From the NCBI GenBank assembly GCA_000697335.1, contig JNEM01016274.1:1-30452 (forward strand): 30,452 bases of DNA. The letters run 5' to 3'. The translations under genes were made by a program, and so were the position numbers. Source of the DNA: Conidiobolus incongruus B7586. Taxonomy: Eukaryota; Entomophthoromycota; Entomophthoromycetes; Entomophthorales; Conidiobolaceae. The notes beneath the pieces were generated by a model. That model ran no database searches. It was not told where the DNA came from and worked only from the letters and a program-made list of their open reading frames with translations. Position 1 is the first letter of the stretch; every line of letters begins with the position of its first letter. This document shows, one piece after another, positions 1 through 10,675 of the stretch.

Positions 1-395
1 TTCATCAAACTCACATTGTTAAGAGGCCCTCTGGAAAGTATTGGTATGCATAAATTCACTAGCATCAACCCTCATTAGTGATAGTAATATTGATATAGAA
101 TTGAAGGTAAACGAAAATGCCACTTTAAAAGAGTTGAACCAAATCATAGAAGCCAAAGTCACTGAGCTTATACATGACAAGAGGCCCAGACTGAAAATCA
201 ACTGGTAAGTTGTTCATTCACCATGGCTTCAGATATTAATGGAACATTAGGAAATATGTGTGGAATAACCATAATTTGCAAACTCTAAAAAATCTGCCAT
301 TGGCTGGCAATGATTTAACAATGAAGCAATTGGGACTGAATAATAACCAATTTATTAAATTCGTTAAGATTAAAAAATCCAAATCAAATAAATAG
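1..395 (+). CDS. SNRNP25: U11/U12 snRNP 25 kDa protein (SNRNP25-like), 5'-truncated copy
   Basis: This is the 3' portion of a gene whose 5' end lies outside the window. Exons 1-43, 99-204 and 251-395 are separated by GT-AG introns of 55 nt (44-98) and 46 nt (205-250). Spliced, it reads through a ubiquitin-like fold resembling human U11/U12-25K: FIKLTLLRGPLESI, then ELKVNENATLKEL, then INWKYVWNNHNL, which parallels the family's ISWSYVWRTYHL. The family is a component of the U11/U12 di-snRNP that recognises U12-type introns in the nucleus (established knowledge). The copy at 9020-9414 differs by only three substitutions over 395 bp. One changes Asp to Glu in one reading of the intron-exon border region, one is silent, and one changes Ser to Leu near the C-terminus. 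Whether this copy has an intact start cannot be seen. Confidence 0.8.
1..395 (+). repeat. Left arm of a large inverted duplication
   Basis: Base x here corresponds to base 9415-x on the opposite strand without any indel. I count three mismatches in 395 bp. Similarity ends abruptly immediately after the stop codon of the encoded gene. On the other side it runs to the window edge, so the true arm length is unknown. Confidence 0.95.
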
Positions 396-964
396 AATAT
401 GTTATAGAAACATATAATATAATATATTGTTTGTTAAAATAAAATATGAAACTAATATTTTAATCAAATGAGACATTTCAGTCAGACACTCCTTAATCTC
501 CTATTTACATTTGACACATTTTCAAACACCTCATATTGATAACAAGTAAACCAGTAAATTGAACTTAAATTACTATTACAACTCCCACTTTCGGTTTTAA
601 TACCACTTATTAATGTTCATACTAATAAGATTTGACTAGTTTGAACAAGTTTAAGGTATTTAATCAAATCTATCAAAGAATTGATTGAATTGGGATCATT
701 TTAATATGAGATTTGCAATTCAGCCAAGTTTCAGATTTTTTTTTCATTTGAATTATGTTATAAACCGTAAAAAATTGTATAAATAATGGGTTGGGAATTA
801 TTATAAATTAAATTGTTTTTAATATTCAATATTCAGTTTTAATAACAAAATATAAAAAATTTAATTTTTCGAATATTTTTATTTTTTGCTAAAATTTATT
901 GTTAATTTATATTAATATATAGCTATTTTATTAATTACTAACACTTTAAACTATATTGGTACTT
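396..964. other. Intergenic, no gene seen
   Basis: About 570 bp of very AT-rich sequence between the SNRNP25-like copy and the F-box/WD40 gene. It holds only short runs of T and A and no open frame of note. It must contain the 3' flank of the first gene and the promoter of the second; no specific site can be assigned. Confidence 0.7.
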
Positions 965-3017
965 ATGTCAGCTAAAAAAGATAATCACGATGAGGGCTAT
1001 GCTGAACCCTTGATTGAAATTCCCGCTTATATGTTAGGCTGGTCCGATGAACAAAAGTCAGGTATTTTATATCCTTTATTTTTTATTTTTTCTACTTTAT
1101 TAACCTTATCTTATAGATTTTGCATATCAGCTACTATTAACCGTTTCAACTCCAGTATTAGCAAATTTCGCTTCCAGACTATCACCACACCTCCATAAAA
1201 ATTTCCTTGTCGAATTACCAAAGGATTTAGGACTGCTAATATTATCATTTGTTGACCCTGTCACGTTGCAGAGATGTGCCGGAGTTTCTAGAGCTTGGCG
1301 TAATTTAGCTTGTGTTCAGAGTTTGTGGGAGGATTTGTACAAGAGAGAGGGTTGGTATCTTAATGAACACTTAATGAAATTGCATCTCAACCCCGAAGAA
1401 ATGAGCAACGTAAGCTCTTGTCAGCCCTCTCCAGTTTCGTCTAGGTTCGAAGCGTATGACTTTTCTAGGGATTCAAACCGAAGTCAGGCTGATTTGGGTA
1501 CTTCCAATCATAACTTGGTTCAGCGATCCATGGGACTTAACCTAGAAATACCTCAAAGTCCTACTATTTCAATTTCTGCTACTGAGTCTGGAGTTGCCTC
1601 TTTAAATGGTTCAGTTGAAGATTTACCTCGCGTTCTCTCAACCCCATCTAGTGCTCGCTCCGCTCCCCGACCTCTTCCCGCACCTCTTTCTAATTTACAA
1701 TCCACCACTTCTGCTCCATCATCTCCATTAGGGTCTAGATTTTTACCACTTCCAATGTCTCCTTCATCACCAACACCGGTTGATATTGTGAACACTGGCA
1801 GAATCCAGAACCCTCGCATGGGAAATATCCTAACTAGACTCCAATCCATCCGATCTCCCACCGATATCAGCATCTTATCACCTGATCACTCCGATCTTAG
1901 TTCAGCTCAACCCAATTCTCCTACATTTGCACTTCTGTCGCCCAGATCGCAGCCAATTTCCAGTCAGGTCATGAACCAGAGGGATAATGCCTACAATTCG
2001 AGATCCTCAATTCCAAATCCTAAAATTCCAACGAGTGAAACCTTGGCCAGATTGAAAAAACACTTTACTTACAGGAACAGACCATATTTGAACTGGCGCT
2101 ATCTTTATCTCCAAAGAGCAATGCTCGAGAGCAATTGGTACAATGGTGTTTACAGTCTAAGATACCTCCCAGGTCACACTGAAGGCATTTATTGCGTGCA
2201 ATTTGATGAAGCCAAAGTCGTGTCGGGATCGCGTGATGATACCATCAAGATATGGGATATCCAGTCAGGTCGCTGCTTGAGAACTTACCGCGGTCACACT
2301 GGTTCTATTCTATGTCTTCAGTATGACGATGATATCATCGTATCCGGATCATCCGATGGCAACATAATTATCTGGAACATTGAAACTGGAGATATGCTCA
2401 ACGTCCTTGAAGGACATACCGATTCTGTACTCAATATCAAATTCAACGGCAAATTCATCGTTTCGTGCAGTAAAGATCGCACCATCAAGATCTGGGACAG
2501 AAAAACCGGAGAACTTCTCAACACCCTGATAGGGCATCGCGTTGCAATCAATTCCGTCCAAATAGTCAACGACACGATTGTGTCGGCGAGCGGAGATCGT
2601 ACCATTAAAGTATGGAATGCAACCACTGGCGAATGCATCAAAACGCTCACGGGCCACACTCGAGGTATAGCTTGCGTCCAATTCGATGGTCGTACCATCA
2701 TTTCGGGATCCAGCGATAAAACCATCAAGATTTGGGACTTGGAGACTGGCCAATGTACCGCCACGCTCGTAGGCCACACCGAGCTTGTCCGTGCTCTCGA
2801 ATTCGACCACCGATTCATCATCTCTGGATCCTACGACCAAACGATCAAAGTGTGGGATCGCAACAGCGGTCGACTCATTCTCGACCTAGTGAATGGCCAC
2901 AGCAGTCGCATCTTCAAACTCGCATTCAGTTCCTCCAAAATCGTCAGTTGTTCCCAAGATCAAAATATTGTGGTGTGGGATTTTGCTCACAGAGTTGATA
3001 CTACTATGTTAGTTTAA
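965..3017 (+). CDS. F-box/WD40-repeat protein, SCF ubiquitin ligase adaptor (beta-TrCP/Cdc4/Pof1-like)
   Basis: Two exons, 965-1061 and 1117-3017, joined across a 55-nt phase-1 intron, give 665 residues. The splice restores SDFAYQLLLTVSTPVLA, a pre-F-box helix region seen in fungal SCF adaptors. An F-box follows at about residues 67-112 (LPKDLGLLILSFVDP, then CAGVSRAWRNL). Residues of about 120-350 are a long Ser/Pro-rich, probably disordered stretch. Seven WD40 repeats fill about 383-665, each with a GH start and a WD or WN end. Repeat wording such as GHTGSILCLQYD and SASGDRTIKVW is close to beta-TrCP and related fungal proteins. The family binds Skp1 through the F-box and phosphodegron substrates through the propeller. 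The substrate cannot be told. ATG 965 is chosen; the in-frame TTG at 956 is not needed. The gene looks intact. Confidence 0.93.
1062..1116 (+). other. Intron of the F-box/WD40 gene with U12-like internal motifs
   Basis: The intron runs GTATTT to TTATAG, 55 nt, phase 1. Seven bases inside the donor lies ATATCCTTT (1069-1077), which matches the U12-type AT-AC donor consensus. TTTATTAAC at 1096-1104 matches seven of nine bases of the U12 branch consensus TTCCTTAAC and ends 12 nt before the acceptor AG. Use of the U12-like donor would shift the frame, so the U2-type donor is preferred. Confidence 0.75.
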
Positions 3018-3272
3018 TTTTCCAATTTTATAATATTTTTATCTAATGATCAAGTTTTTATATTATAGTTTTTGATTTTTGTAAATAATAAAATAATATA
3101 ATATAATATACAAGTGAATATTTTTAATATTATCAATTAATCTATTTAAATTAATTATTAATTGAATTTATAATTCCCATAAATCCATAACCAAAGACCA
3201 ATTAACTTAAGAGACTAGAGATGGTGCAATCACATACCTAAATGATTACAATAATTAATCAAACACTGAAAA

Positions 3273-5256
3273 ATGCTATTTCAAAGGATTTCATCCCCAT
3301 TGTCCAATATCAAATCAATAAACCATATAAATAGAAGATATTTAACCAACATTTCCAATATTTTGAAACAAAACGATAAAATTTACAATATTGCCACGCC
3401 TATATTTTATGTGAATGCAGGTAATTATTATCAACGAATATACTATTCCAAAAATATTGAATTATAGTATAGTACCTCATATCGGTCACCTCTACACAGG
3501 AGTGATATCAGATTCCATTCACAGGTTCCAAAGGGATATTTTGAATAGGGAGAGTTTTTTGTCCACTGGGACTGACGAACATGGTCTCAAAGTAATAATA
3601 GCCAATCATAGGCAATAATGAATATTAATGTATAATTAGGTACAACAAGCTGCTCACAAACAGAATATCGATCCTAAGTTGTTCTGTGATAAGGTGTCGC
3701 CAGCATTTAATGTATGATCTTGCAGCAATATTGTTGATTTCTCTACTAATACTCATTAATTGTTAGAAATTATGCGAATTGTTCAACATTGACTACTCCG
3801 TATTTATAAGAACGTCTGAGGAGCGACATAAAAAAACTGCTCAACTCATTTGGGTAACTCTAATTATTATGCGATGGATTTTGTTAATTGATTATGTCTT
3901 AGGATCAATTGAAGGAGCTTGGGTACATTTATCAGGATACGTACAATGGATGGTACTCCATCGTAGACGAAGCATTTTACAACGAGGACGAAGTGGAAAA
4001 AATTATGGTGGATGGTGTTGAGAGGATGGTAAATTTGATAGAGTTTAAAGTGAAAATACATTGATTTTTGTTAGGTGTCCAAATCTACCAAATCTCAAGT
4101 GGAGTGGACTGAAGAACTGAATTATAAGTTCAGGTTGAGTCAGTTTAAGGACAAGTTGATTGGATTTCATACTAAGAACCAGGACTCCATTTTGCCTCCT
4201 AATCGTAAGCAGGAAGTTCTTGAGTGGTTGGAAAATGGATTGGATGACTTATCAATTTCTCGCAGTATCACTCGTCTTCAGTGGGGAATTCCAGTCCCTG
4301 ACGATCCTTCACAAGTAATGTATGTATGGTTTGAAGCATTGATCAATTACCTCACAGTCACTGGCTATCCCAATCCGAGTCGTCTCTTACCCACTGATGT
4401 CCATGTGATCGGCAAGGATATTGTGCGCTTCCATGCAGTTTACTATCCAGCGATTTTAATGGCACTCAATTTGCCACTACCCAAAACCCTCTTGACACAC
4501 GGCCACTGGACCATGAATAATCAAAAGATGTCTAAGAGTATTGGCAACGTTGTCGATCCTATCAATCTCGTAGAAACCTCCTTTAACTACGACTGTGACC
4601 CTATCCGCTATTATTTATTAAGGGATGGAGGCAATTTCGCGTCTGATGGAGATTTCTCATACGATACCCTCAAAACCAAAATCAATAAAGAATTAGCAGG
4701 TCAGTTGGGTAATTTGTTGAGTCGTGTTAGTGGCAAAAAGCTGAATCCAGAGCTTGTCATCCCCTCCTACGACTCTATTTCTACCTTTGAAATTGAAACG
4801 TTTAAACCATTGCTTGAAGCTTTGGAGGCTTATCCTAATCAGTTTAGACAACATTTTGAAAATTTTGAAATTGGAAAGAGTATTCAACAGAGTGTAGATT
4901 TACTCACATTGGTAAAGAATATACCATATTATTCAATCACATTAGCTAACTCATTCAATTAGGTCAACAAATTTATCCAGGACGAAGCGCCCTGGAACTA
5001 TGCATCCGATCCCAGCCAATATCAACGTCTTCAGTATGTAGTGTTTCACGTGTATGAAACTCTTCGCATCCTCAGTACTTTGCTACAACCCATTATGCCC
5101 ACCAAAATGCAAATGCTGTTGGATACCCTCAACGTTCCCCAAACTCATAGAAATTGGAAATTTATTAGAGTTGGTAAGGGCTGGAATACTAAGGAGACTA
5201 CTAAGTTAGACTGGAGTAAGCTGAAAGGTGGCAGATTATTTGAATTAGTTAAATAG
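3273..5256 (+). CDS. MSM1: Mitochondrial methionyl-tRNA synthetase
   Basis: Seven exons (3273-3420, 3473-3591, 3640-3711, 3767-3853, 3903-4028, 4075-4911, 4963-5256) with six GT-AG introns of 46-55 nt encode 560 residues. The enzyme charges tRNA-Met with methionine for organelle translation. The class I signatures are clear: PHIGHLY (HIGH at 52-55) and QKMSKSIGN (KMSKS at 335-339). Other family blocks include TPIFYVNA, GTDEHGLKVQQAA, GWYSIVDEAFY, VEWTEELNYKFRLS and WFEALINYLT. There is no zinc-knuckle insertion between the Rossmann halves, as in mitochondrial and short bacterial MetRS. The first 30 residues are rich in Ser, Asn and Arg with almost no acidic residues (MLFQRISSPLSNIKS), which fits a mitochondrial presequence. 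The C-terminal anticodon-binding helical domain is present (APWNYA, LRILSTLLQPIMP). Length matches the family. Each splice restores a conserved family block. Confidence 0.95.
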
Positions 5257-6099
5257 TTCAAAAGTTATTTATTTTTTAGATTAAAATAATAAAATTTTAA
5301 TAATAATATAGTGAATTTGGTATGACATTCCCATCAGCTTAAAGAAAATAACATTCATTTTCAAAATTGACTAAAATAAATTAAAAATTGAATAAAAATT
5401 GTTTTAATTCAAACAATTACATTGTTGTAAATTGATTACATTTTCACTATTTGGCAAGATAATAATGTATATTATGTTTAAAAGTTTTTTGATTGATTAT
5501 CATTTTTACTAAATGTTAGTTGGTTTTATTTATTGCAGATAACGTAGACTTAATGAATAATTAATAAAAATGTTAAATCAAACAAAATAGAAATAATAAG
5601 AGAGTCAAATAGGTTAAAAATATAAATTGGACAAAGTGATACCATTAAACAGGTGCTAATGAATATGAATTGTAACAATAGCAATTATAAAATGAATTTT
5701 ATTAACTTGAGTAATTACTTTTTAATAAAATGTTAATGTGATAATCCATGACGAATTGGCACAATGGCAGCACTTTCGCATCCAGAGTAGAGAACGGGGA
5801 GTTCGAGTCTCCATTCATAAACTAATTCTCAATATTCCAAATATATTTTTACTTTTTCATTCACAGCCCATTTTTTTGGATACATTCATATTTAATCAAT
5901 TTTCCATCATTTATTGTATTTTTCAATATTTTTTCATCAACTTGACTTTTTTATTCATTTAATAATTTTAATATTAAACAATTCTTTATTTATCACTAAA
6001 TTGCGGTTATCCCATAATAGTGGCTATAAATATTTCATTATAAATTGATATCTTTATCCTTAAGTATTAAAAATCATAATAAATCTTTGTTTAATTAAT
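5257..6099. other. Intergenic, with one tRNA-like sequence
   Basis: AT-rich spacer between the MetRS gene and the F-box/ankyrin gene. The only structured element I see is the tRNA-like stretch at 5750-5819. A 74-codon open frame covering it is not supported as protein. Confidence 0.6.
5750..5819 (+). pseudogene. Degenerate tRNA-like sequence, resembling tRNA-Trp(CCA)
   Basis: It has an A-box-like TGGCACAATGGCAG and a B-box-like GAGTTCGAGTC at tRNA spacing. A T-arm GGAG/CTCC closes a TTCGAGT loop. The acceptor ends GACGAAT and ATTCATA pair at five of seven positions. The anticodon loop would be ATCCAGA, giving CCA (Trp). The D stem has two mismatches, the anticodon stem one, and the T stem seems a base short, so I read it as a tRNA relic or a tRNA-derived repeat rather than a working gene. 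A divergent but functional tRNA is not excluded. Confidence 0.5.
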
Positions 6100-6895
6100 A
6101 TGAATTCAAATTTAAAATTTAAAAAATTAAGGAAATGTTTGAATAATGAAATCAACAATCGTAATAATGATGTAATACGTAATAATATCAGGTAATTTAA
6201 TATTAATCGCATTTCTAATTTATTTAGCTAATGACAATTCCTATAGTATTTCAACTATAAAGTTCACAGACCTACCATATGATATCTTGTATGACATCTG
6301 TATAATATCCGAAAATCCCAATTTATTCCAATTAAACAAATACCTCAAATCTTTAACCTCTACTAACCAATTCAAATACGACTACCTCCTTCATATCAAC
6401 CACTACAATACATCCAATCTCCTAATATCAGCGAGTAAATTCTCATTCTTCAACCTCAACTTTCTACATTATCTAGAACATCGCTGTAATACAATCTATA
6501 CAGAATCGGATATAAAACTTCTAAAATTTCCGAAGCATTTGATAAAGCTTAACGATTTAGAATTTATTAAGTACCTTTTGGATAGAGGACTCGATCCCAA
6601 TTCTCATAATAATTATGCCATATTGAAATCTATCAAACTTAACAACTTGGAAATTATTCAACTGTTGCTGAACTATAATGTGGATTTGACATTCAAAAAC
6701 GGTGTAATATTAAAACTTATATGTAAACATAATTACTTCGATATGCTAAAATTTTTCGTGAACTATGATGAAAAGTTGAGGCCGGATGGCGAGTGTATCA
6801 AATGGAGTTTAAAGAACCAAAATTTTGACATGGTCAGATTCTGTATTGAAATGGGTGCTAGTCCAAATATAGAGTGTATAGAGTTATTAAATTAA
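6100..6895 (+). CDS. F-box-like protein with ankyrin repeats
   Basis: Two exons (6100-6191 and 6247-6895) around a 55-nt phase-2 intron give 246 residues. The N-terminus is basic and Asn-rich. Residues of about 37-75 (FTDLPYDILYDICIISEN, then NLFQLNKYLKSLTS) look like a divergent F-box. Residues of about 130-246 contain weak ankyrin-type helix pairs: LEFIKYLLDRGLDPN, LEIIQLLLNYNVDLT, FDMLKFFVNYDE and FDMVRFCIEMGASPN. By analogy it may be an SCF adaptor using ankyrins to hold a substrate, but no partner can be named. Start ATG 6100 is taken because exon 1 then joins in frame; the exon is short and low in complexity, so the start is less secure than the rest. Exons of this gene are more AT-rich than those of its neighbours. 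Confidence 0.75.
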
Positions 6896-7171
6896 TGAAT
6901 AAATTGTATTTTTAGGTGATTAATCAATGGGTTTTGCTATTTGGTTTTTTTAAGAAGATTAATGGATAGTTTGAAAATTATAAGTGACAATAAAAATTAT
7001 ATTAAGGACATAGTTTAAAATCGGATATATTGGGAATAAAATAATTCAGTATATCAATAGCAATTGATATATAATATCATATTAATATATTCAAAATAAT
7101 TTATATAATACAAAATAATGCTAATTCCATTCAATTAATGCCAATTTTTTATATACAATATAAGTAAATTT

Positions 7172-7780
7172 CTAACTGGATTTGGTAGGCTGAGTACTAT
7201 CATGCTTGAGGGAATTTCCATACTTTTCAATCCATTCTTCTTCCTCCCAAACTAAAAAATGGTTAATTATAAATCCAATATAATAGATATAATAGCTTAC
7301 TGGCTCGTGTCGATCCCTCTCTCATATGAATCGTCTTAGAAATGGTAACCTTTAAAACCTTACCAAATAATTCGGATTGATGAAGATTATCAATGGCATC
7401 CAATGCGTCCTGCTTAGTTTCGAATTCTACAAATCCAAAACCTCTGTGAACTTCATCTAAATTGGTGTTAATATCACTTTTATGAATAATAATTGTATTA
7501 CTTACTTGAAAATGGATTGACGGGGATTAAAAGTTGAGTAATATTACCGAATGGAATACATGTGTTATATAAAATTTCTTCATTGACTAGTTCATCAAAT
7601 CCACCTAAATTTTATTAATAACTAAAGCTAGTTTTATATCATTATATGATTATTATTACCTACGAATATGACACATTCTGGTTTGATAGGGTTAAATAAT
7701 ACATTATTGGGTTTGATATTGGAATATTGGTAAGGTTGTTGACTATTAGCTTGATTGGGATTATTATTGTTAAAATTCAT
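7172..7780 (-). CDS. RRM protein related to the N-terminal half of spliceosomal cyclophilin E (PPIE), without the isomerase domain
   Basis: Four exons read on the minus strand (7780-7660, 7604-7506, 7456-7301, 7251-7172) with introns of 55, 49 and 49 nt encode 151 residues. One RRM occupies about 36-115. RNP2 is VIFVGG (37-42) and RNP1 is RGFGFVEF, followed by ALDAIDNLHQSELFGK, which closely parallels PPIE (AIDNMNESELFGR). After the RRM comes REGSTRAIWEEEEWIEKY, matching the PPIE linker (KEGSSRPVWSDDDWLKKF). A stop follows after about 25 more residues where PPIE would continue into its cyclophilin domain. No cyclophilin exon is seen downstream. PPIE acts in the nucleus on spliceosomes (family knowledge); a splicing-linked RNA-binding role here is inference. 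The first 30 residues are Asn/Gln-rich. Confidence 0.88.
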
Positions 7781-9019
7781 AATTTATTTAGATTTAATTG
7801 AATGTATATTGGATTTAAATTGAAATTTTTTTTATATGATTTAGATGATTTGGTCTAATATAATTATATTGGGTGATTTAATTATTATGGGATCGATCCA
7901 ACCAATTATACAGAATTTGAAAGTTCATTAATCGTTTCAATTTGCATTTCATCACCTATTGAAATATATCATTTTAAATATTGTATTAATATTTATGACT
8001 TAACATTCTGTTAACAAAAACTAAATAATTATTTTGTTCATAATCCTCTCAATTTATATTGTTCTATATTATTAAATTTATTTATTCTATGCATTTAAAC
8101 ACTTTTGAATTTCGCTTTAATCTTTTACTATGATTGCAATTCTAAAGTGTCAATATGATTAATTTAATATGAATTATTATATTAATAATATATAAAGCGT
8201 TAAATTTTAAACAATATGGTTAATCTTTGGAATTATTGGTATTAATATTAACTTTGATATTTGCAAATCATCTTTTTGGCAGTCTCCAATCAATGCTTAA
8301 GATTATTAAATATATTTACAATTGACCAAAGCAACTTTAAAGTTAGGAACAATTCAGATGATAAGGTTTCTACCTGTTCTAATATATAACAACCCTGAAA
8401 TCTTTTTCAAGTTTAAATATGCTTAGCTACTGAAAAAAAATAAATTTCACTTGGTTAAATTTTAATAATGTTTTAGTAAATTTTTAAAACATTTATTCTA
8501 GATCATTAAATCAGATTATAATATTAATAGTCACTGAGATATTGTTAATTTATTCAGTCAAGAATTTCAATTTAATTAATTATTATAATTAATATCAATT
8601 GAAAAATCTTTTTTGAAACAATTATAAATGACTAAGAACCACTTAATGATATTACAATATATACTAGTCTATTTTGAAGTGATCATTGGAATATTTATCT
8701 GTTTTCTAATCTTTAAATAAATTTTTAATGTATTTAGTTTTATCAATTTTTTCATATTAAATAAAATTATTTAAACCCTTTTTATATATTTTAATTTAAA
8801 TAATCAATGCCATTTAATTGAAATAATCAAAACATATCAATCTATAATTTTATTCTACGATTAGATTAATCAATATATAATAAATTTTAAAAGGAAAAAT
8901 ATTAATTTGAACTGTTTTAAAATTCAGGTATATTTTAATAACTAAAGAATTAAATTATGCGGTTTAGCATTAAAACTAGGTTCACCACTCTCTAATGTCC
9001 GTTTTACAATGGAGTAGTG
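7781..9019. other. Intergenic, no gene seen
   Basis: About 1.2 kb of AT-rich sequence between the PPIE-like gene, which is transcribed leftwards, and the 3' end of the SNRNP25 gene. No open frame of useful length, no RNA gene and no repeat beyond simple AT runs could be recognised. Confidence 0.65.
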
Positions 9020-9414
9020 CTATTTATTTAATTTGGATTTTTTAATTTTAACGAATTTAATAAATTGGTTATTATTCAGTCCCAATTGCTTCATTGTTAA
9101 ATCATTGCCAGCCAATGGCAGATTTTTTAGAGTTTGCAAATTATGGTTATTCCACACATATTTCCTAATGTTCCATTAATATCTGAAGCCATGGTGAATG
9201 AACAACTTACCAGTTGATTTTCAGTCTGGGCCTCTTGTCATGTATAAGCTCAGTGACTTTGGCTTCTATGATTTGGTTCAACTCTTTTAAAGTGGCATTT
9301 TCGTTTACCTTCAATTCTATCTCAATATTACTATCACTAATGAGGGTTGATGCTAGTGAATTTATGCATACCAATACTTTCCAGAGGGCCTCTTAACAAT
9401 GTGAGTTTGATGAA
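9020..9414 (-). repeat. Right arm of the large inverted duplication
   Basis: Mirror image of 1-395 with three substitutions and no indels. Similarity stops just beyond the stop codon of the gene at 9020. It covers everything available of the left arm, so the arm may extend through the gene start and beyond. Confidence 0.95.
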
Positions 9415-9531
9415 ATTGCCCTTCTCGAGCTGGATCAAGTGTTTGACCTGGTTCAGTGTGACATTGGGTGATATATCATGCAGCAAAGGGTCTTTGAGCA
9501 ATCGCTGCAGTTGATCATCTATTGAATCCAT
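9020..9531 (-). CDS. SNRNP25: U11/U12 snRNP 25 kDa protein (SNRNP25), complete copy
   Basis: Exons 9531-9372, 9316-9211 and 9164-9020 with introns of 55 and 46 nt encode 136 residues, against 132 in the human protein. The start MDSIDDQLQRLLKDPLLHD lines up with the family N-terminus (MDVFQEGLAMVVQDPLLCD), so ATG 9531 is chosen over an upstream in-frame GTG at 9567. The Ubl-fold region follows with NVTLNQVKHLIQLE, then NENATLKELNQII and INWKYVWNNHNL, and the tail is basic. The family is part of the U11/U12 di-snRNP that defines U12-type introns, so its presence implies a retained minor spliceosome. The splice sites were fixed by the family alignment: the 55-nt first intron is the only one that restores frame and spacing. 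Its near-identical partner is at 1-395. Confidence 0.88.
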
Positions 9532-10638
9532 GGATTGCTGATAATTGACTTGTTTTTCTGACTCCACTGCTTGTCATTTTGGTATTTATTATTTTTTTCT
9601 GTTATTATGGGATTTTCATCATTGGTTAAATTGTGGTAAATTGAAAGTTTTTCAATTTGAAATTTTCAAATAATTTGTATCAATGAGTAGACAAAATATC
9701 CTTATTTGTTTTTTTCTAGCAAATTATTAGTTTTTATAAATTTATATTTAGCGAATTAAGTATTATGAATTTTTCAATATAAGTTAATTGATATAAAATA
9801 CAAATAAAAGTAAATGGAATATTTTATTCAATTTTATAAATATAATTATTATAAACTTATAGAACTTGGTAGAATGATTTAAATTCTATCAAATATATTT
9901 TTCAATTGAACTATAAAACTCCATATACATCTATTACCTTAATAAATATATAAGATAATATAATATGTTTAATATTAAGATTTATTTTGATATATTAAGT
10001 GTAAACTTTATTCTCAAGACATTTTAAAAATGATATTGAAATTGAAAATAGTTATATCATCTCTATTTGTAAATAAATTATATATATATAATTTTAGATA
10101 TCTTTTATGATTTATTTCAATTTTACTTATTTTCATAATATACAAATATGAATATGGACAAAAAAATTATTTAATTATTATGTTAGAATTTGGATCAATA
10201 CTTAAGAATTGAGCCAAATATATATTCTTCAATTTCATGATATTAATTATTATTAAATATAATTCTAAACAGCTGTAATTTTTTTGAAAATATTTAAATT
10301 AAAAATTTTCTTATTTAAACCAATTATTATGGAAAGGAATCACTAATGAATATTTGAATTTAATATTTAATTATATTGGAATTATAATAGGCAAAAATAT
10401 TATGTTTTATTGTATAATTCTATAATTTTAATCAAATTTTAATGCTAGTATTATTTGTTAATTTTGAATTGAAATTCAATTTTAATCTTAAGTATTCACT
10501 CAATAATCTATCAATTAATTAGTTACAAATTGGAAATTATAATATTCAATGATATATTTTATATTAATTTTGGTTGAATTAGTAATGATAAAAACTAAAA
10601 ATATAAAAATTAAGATCAAATCTTGAATTTGTTTTTAA

Positions 10639-10675
<37 letters not shown>

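Noticed and set aside
44-62. A 19-nt intron in the SNRNP25 copies that would also restore frame
   Set aside because: Far shorter than every other intron here; the 55-nt alternative ending at 98 restores frame and fits the family alignment with only one extra residue.
1-201. Identical 60-residue open frames at 19-201 (-) and 9214-9396 (+)
   Set aside because: They are antisense to the SNRNP25 exons and are identical only because the two arms are duplicates.
2318-2840. Long minus-strand open frames under the WD40 region
   Set aside because: They are shadows of the repeat-rich coding strand; their translations resemble nothing and the sense protein has clear WD40 repeats.
5738-5962. A 74-codon open frame downstream of the MetRS gene
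   Set aside because: It overlaps the tRNA-like sequence and turns into a hydrophobic AT-driven string; no family resemblance.
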